The position numbers were made by a program, and so were the translations under genes. This document shows, piece by piece, positions 63,732 through 64,000 of a stretch of DNA of 64,000 nucleotides. The DNA lies in contig NZ_CP072983.1 in the NCBI RefSeq assembly GCF_024397795.1, forward strand, positions 124,001-188,000, written 5' to 3'. The stretch is from Lactobacillus intestinalis (GTDB taxonomy: Bacteria > Bacillota > Bacilli > Lactobacillales > Lactobacillaceae). The first letter of the stretch is position 1; every line of letters starts with the position of its first letter. A model generated the notes under the pieces. It was not told where the DNA came from. It searched no databases and worked only from the letters and a program-made list of their open reading frames with translations.

Positions 63732-63758
63732 CATTTAATAACAAATGTTATATAATAT
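63732..63758 (+). promoter_or_regulatory. Promoter of the last gene
   Basis: TTGCAT, about 16 bases, TATAAT. Strong match; start near 63765. Confidence 0.6.
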
Positions 63759-63804
63759 AGTTGTCAAGAGGAAATGAAGAGTTTTAGAATCGAAGGTATT
63801 TAAA

Positions 63805-64000
63805 ATGAAGAAGTTAGTTAAAGTTGTTTCAAGTTTAGTTCTTGCTGTTAGTTTTTTAGGTGTTGGTTCAACTGTTAGTGCTGCCACTTTCAATGCTCCA
63901 AAGTTGGGTGTTGCCGAAGTTGCTCCAACTGATCCAGCTATCAAGAAGGGCGAAAAGATTTTCGTAACTGTCAAAGATACTAAGAAGCAAACTGTTGCAG
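63805..64000 (+). CDS. Exported protein, N-terminal part only
   Basis: 65 residues are visible. Signal peptide MKKLVKVVSSLVLAVSFLGV ends at TVSAA (cleavage about 27), then a polar Lys/Thr/Val-rich stretch (GEKIFVTVKDTKKQTVA). GAAGGTATTTAAA precedes the ATG and a strong promoter lies upstream. Codon use is biased like that of the S-layer genes, so it may be abundant. The family cannot be told before the frame leaves the window. Confidence 0.6.
   Translation, partial: MKKLVKVVSSLVLAVSFLGVGSTVSAATFNAPKLGVAEVAPTDPAIKKGEKIFVTVKDTKKQTVA

Overview
The window is AT-rich Gram-positive DNA from a Lactobacillus of the acidophilus/crispatus/helveticus type. The grounds are three S-layer genes (slp) sharing one signal-peptide cassette, several exported proteins ending in SLAP cell-wall repeats, a type II nucleoside deoxyribosyltransferase, a D-Asp/D-Asn crossbridge gene pair, Kup, PepO and a Tyr T-box. 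I cannot fix the species from sequence alone.

Layout. 1-9.4 kb: end of a secreted-protein gene, ddl, a MerR-like coiled-coil protein, a YibE/F membrane pair with an esterase, then a large GH31 glycosidase facing nagA across a candidate GntR-type operator. 9.4-9.8 kb: a cre-controlled transcript with no normal gene. 9.8-18 kb: ntd, an orphan PTS IIA, a tyrosine phosphatase, usp, a phnDCEE-type ABC operon behind a leader containing an intrinsic terminator, a hypothetical and a metallophosphoesterase. 18-28 kb: asnB plus a D-aspartate-ligase-like ATP-grasp enzyme, then an anaerobic block (nrdDG, a DUF59-DUF1858 protein, two hemerythrin/PAS proteins) and an MFS transporter. 29-39 kb: pepO, an IS200/IS605 element (tnpA and tnpB) inserted just after it, kup, a gene-poor stretch rich in RNA hairpins, a solo tnpB and small hypotheticals.

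39-50 kb is the most unusual part. One S-layer gene (A, +) sits behind a strong promoter and a long leader. Two further S-layer genes (B and C, both -) carry the same 145-nt leader and signal-peptide start but not the promoter. A/B and A/C are inverted repeats, so inversion could put either silent gene behind the single promoter: a possible three-state S-layer switch. Between B and C, which are direct repeats of each other, lie two small-peptide loci built like type I toxin-antitoxin systems, plus a decayed copy of one. Two SLAP-anchored peptidoglycan hydrolases (GH73-type and Amidase_2) follow.

50-64 kb: a CPA2 antiporter, an oxidoreductase, two paralogous lipoproteins, a PAS-only protein, gpmA, a solo HicB-like protein, a short mutarotase-like protein, an LCP-family ligase, plsY, a long LTA-synthase-like membrane protein, and tyrS under a T-box. 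The window ends inside another exported-protein gene. Many CDS starts were moved from the longest reading frame to the start with the best ribosome-binding site.
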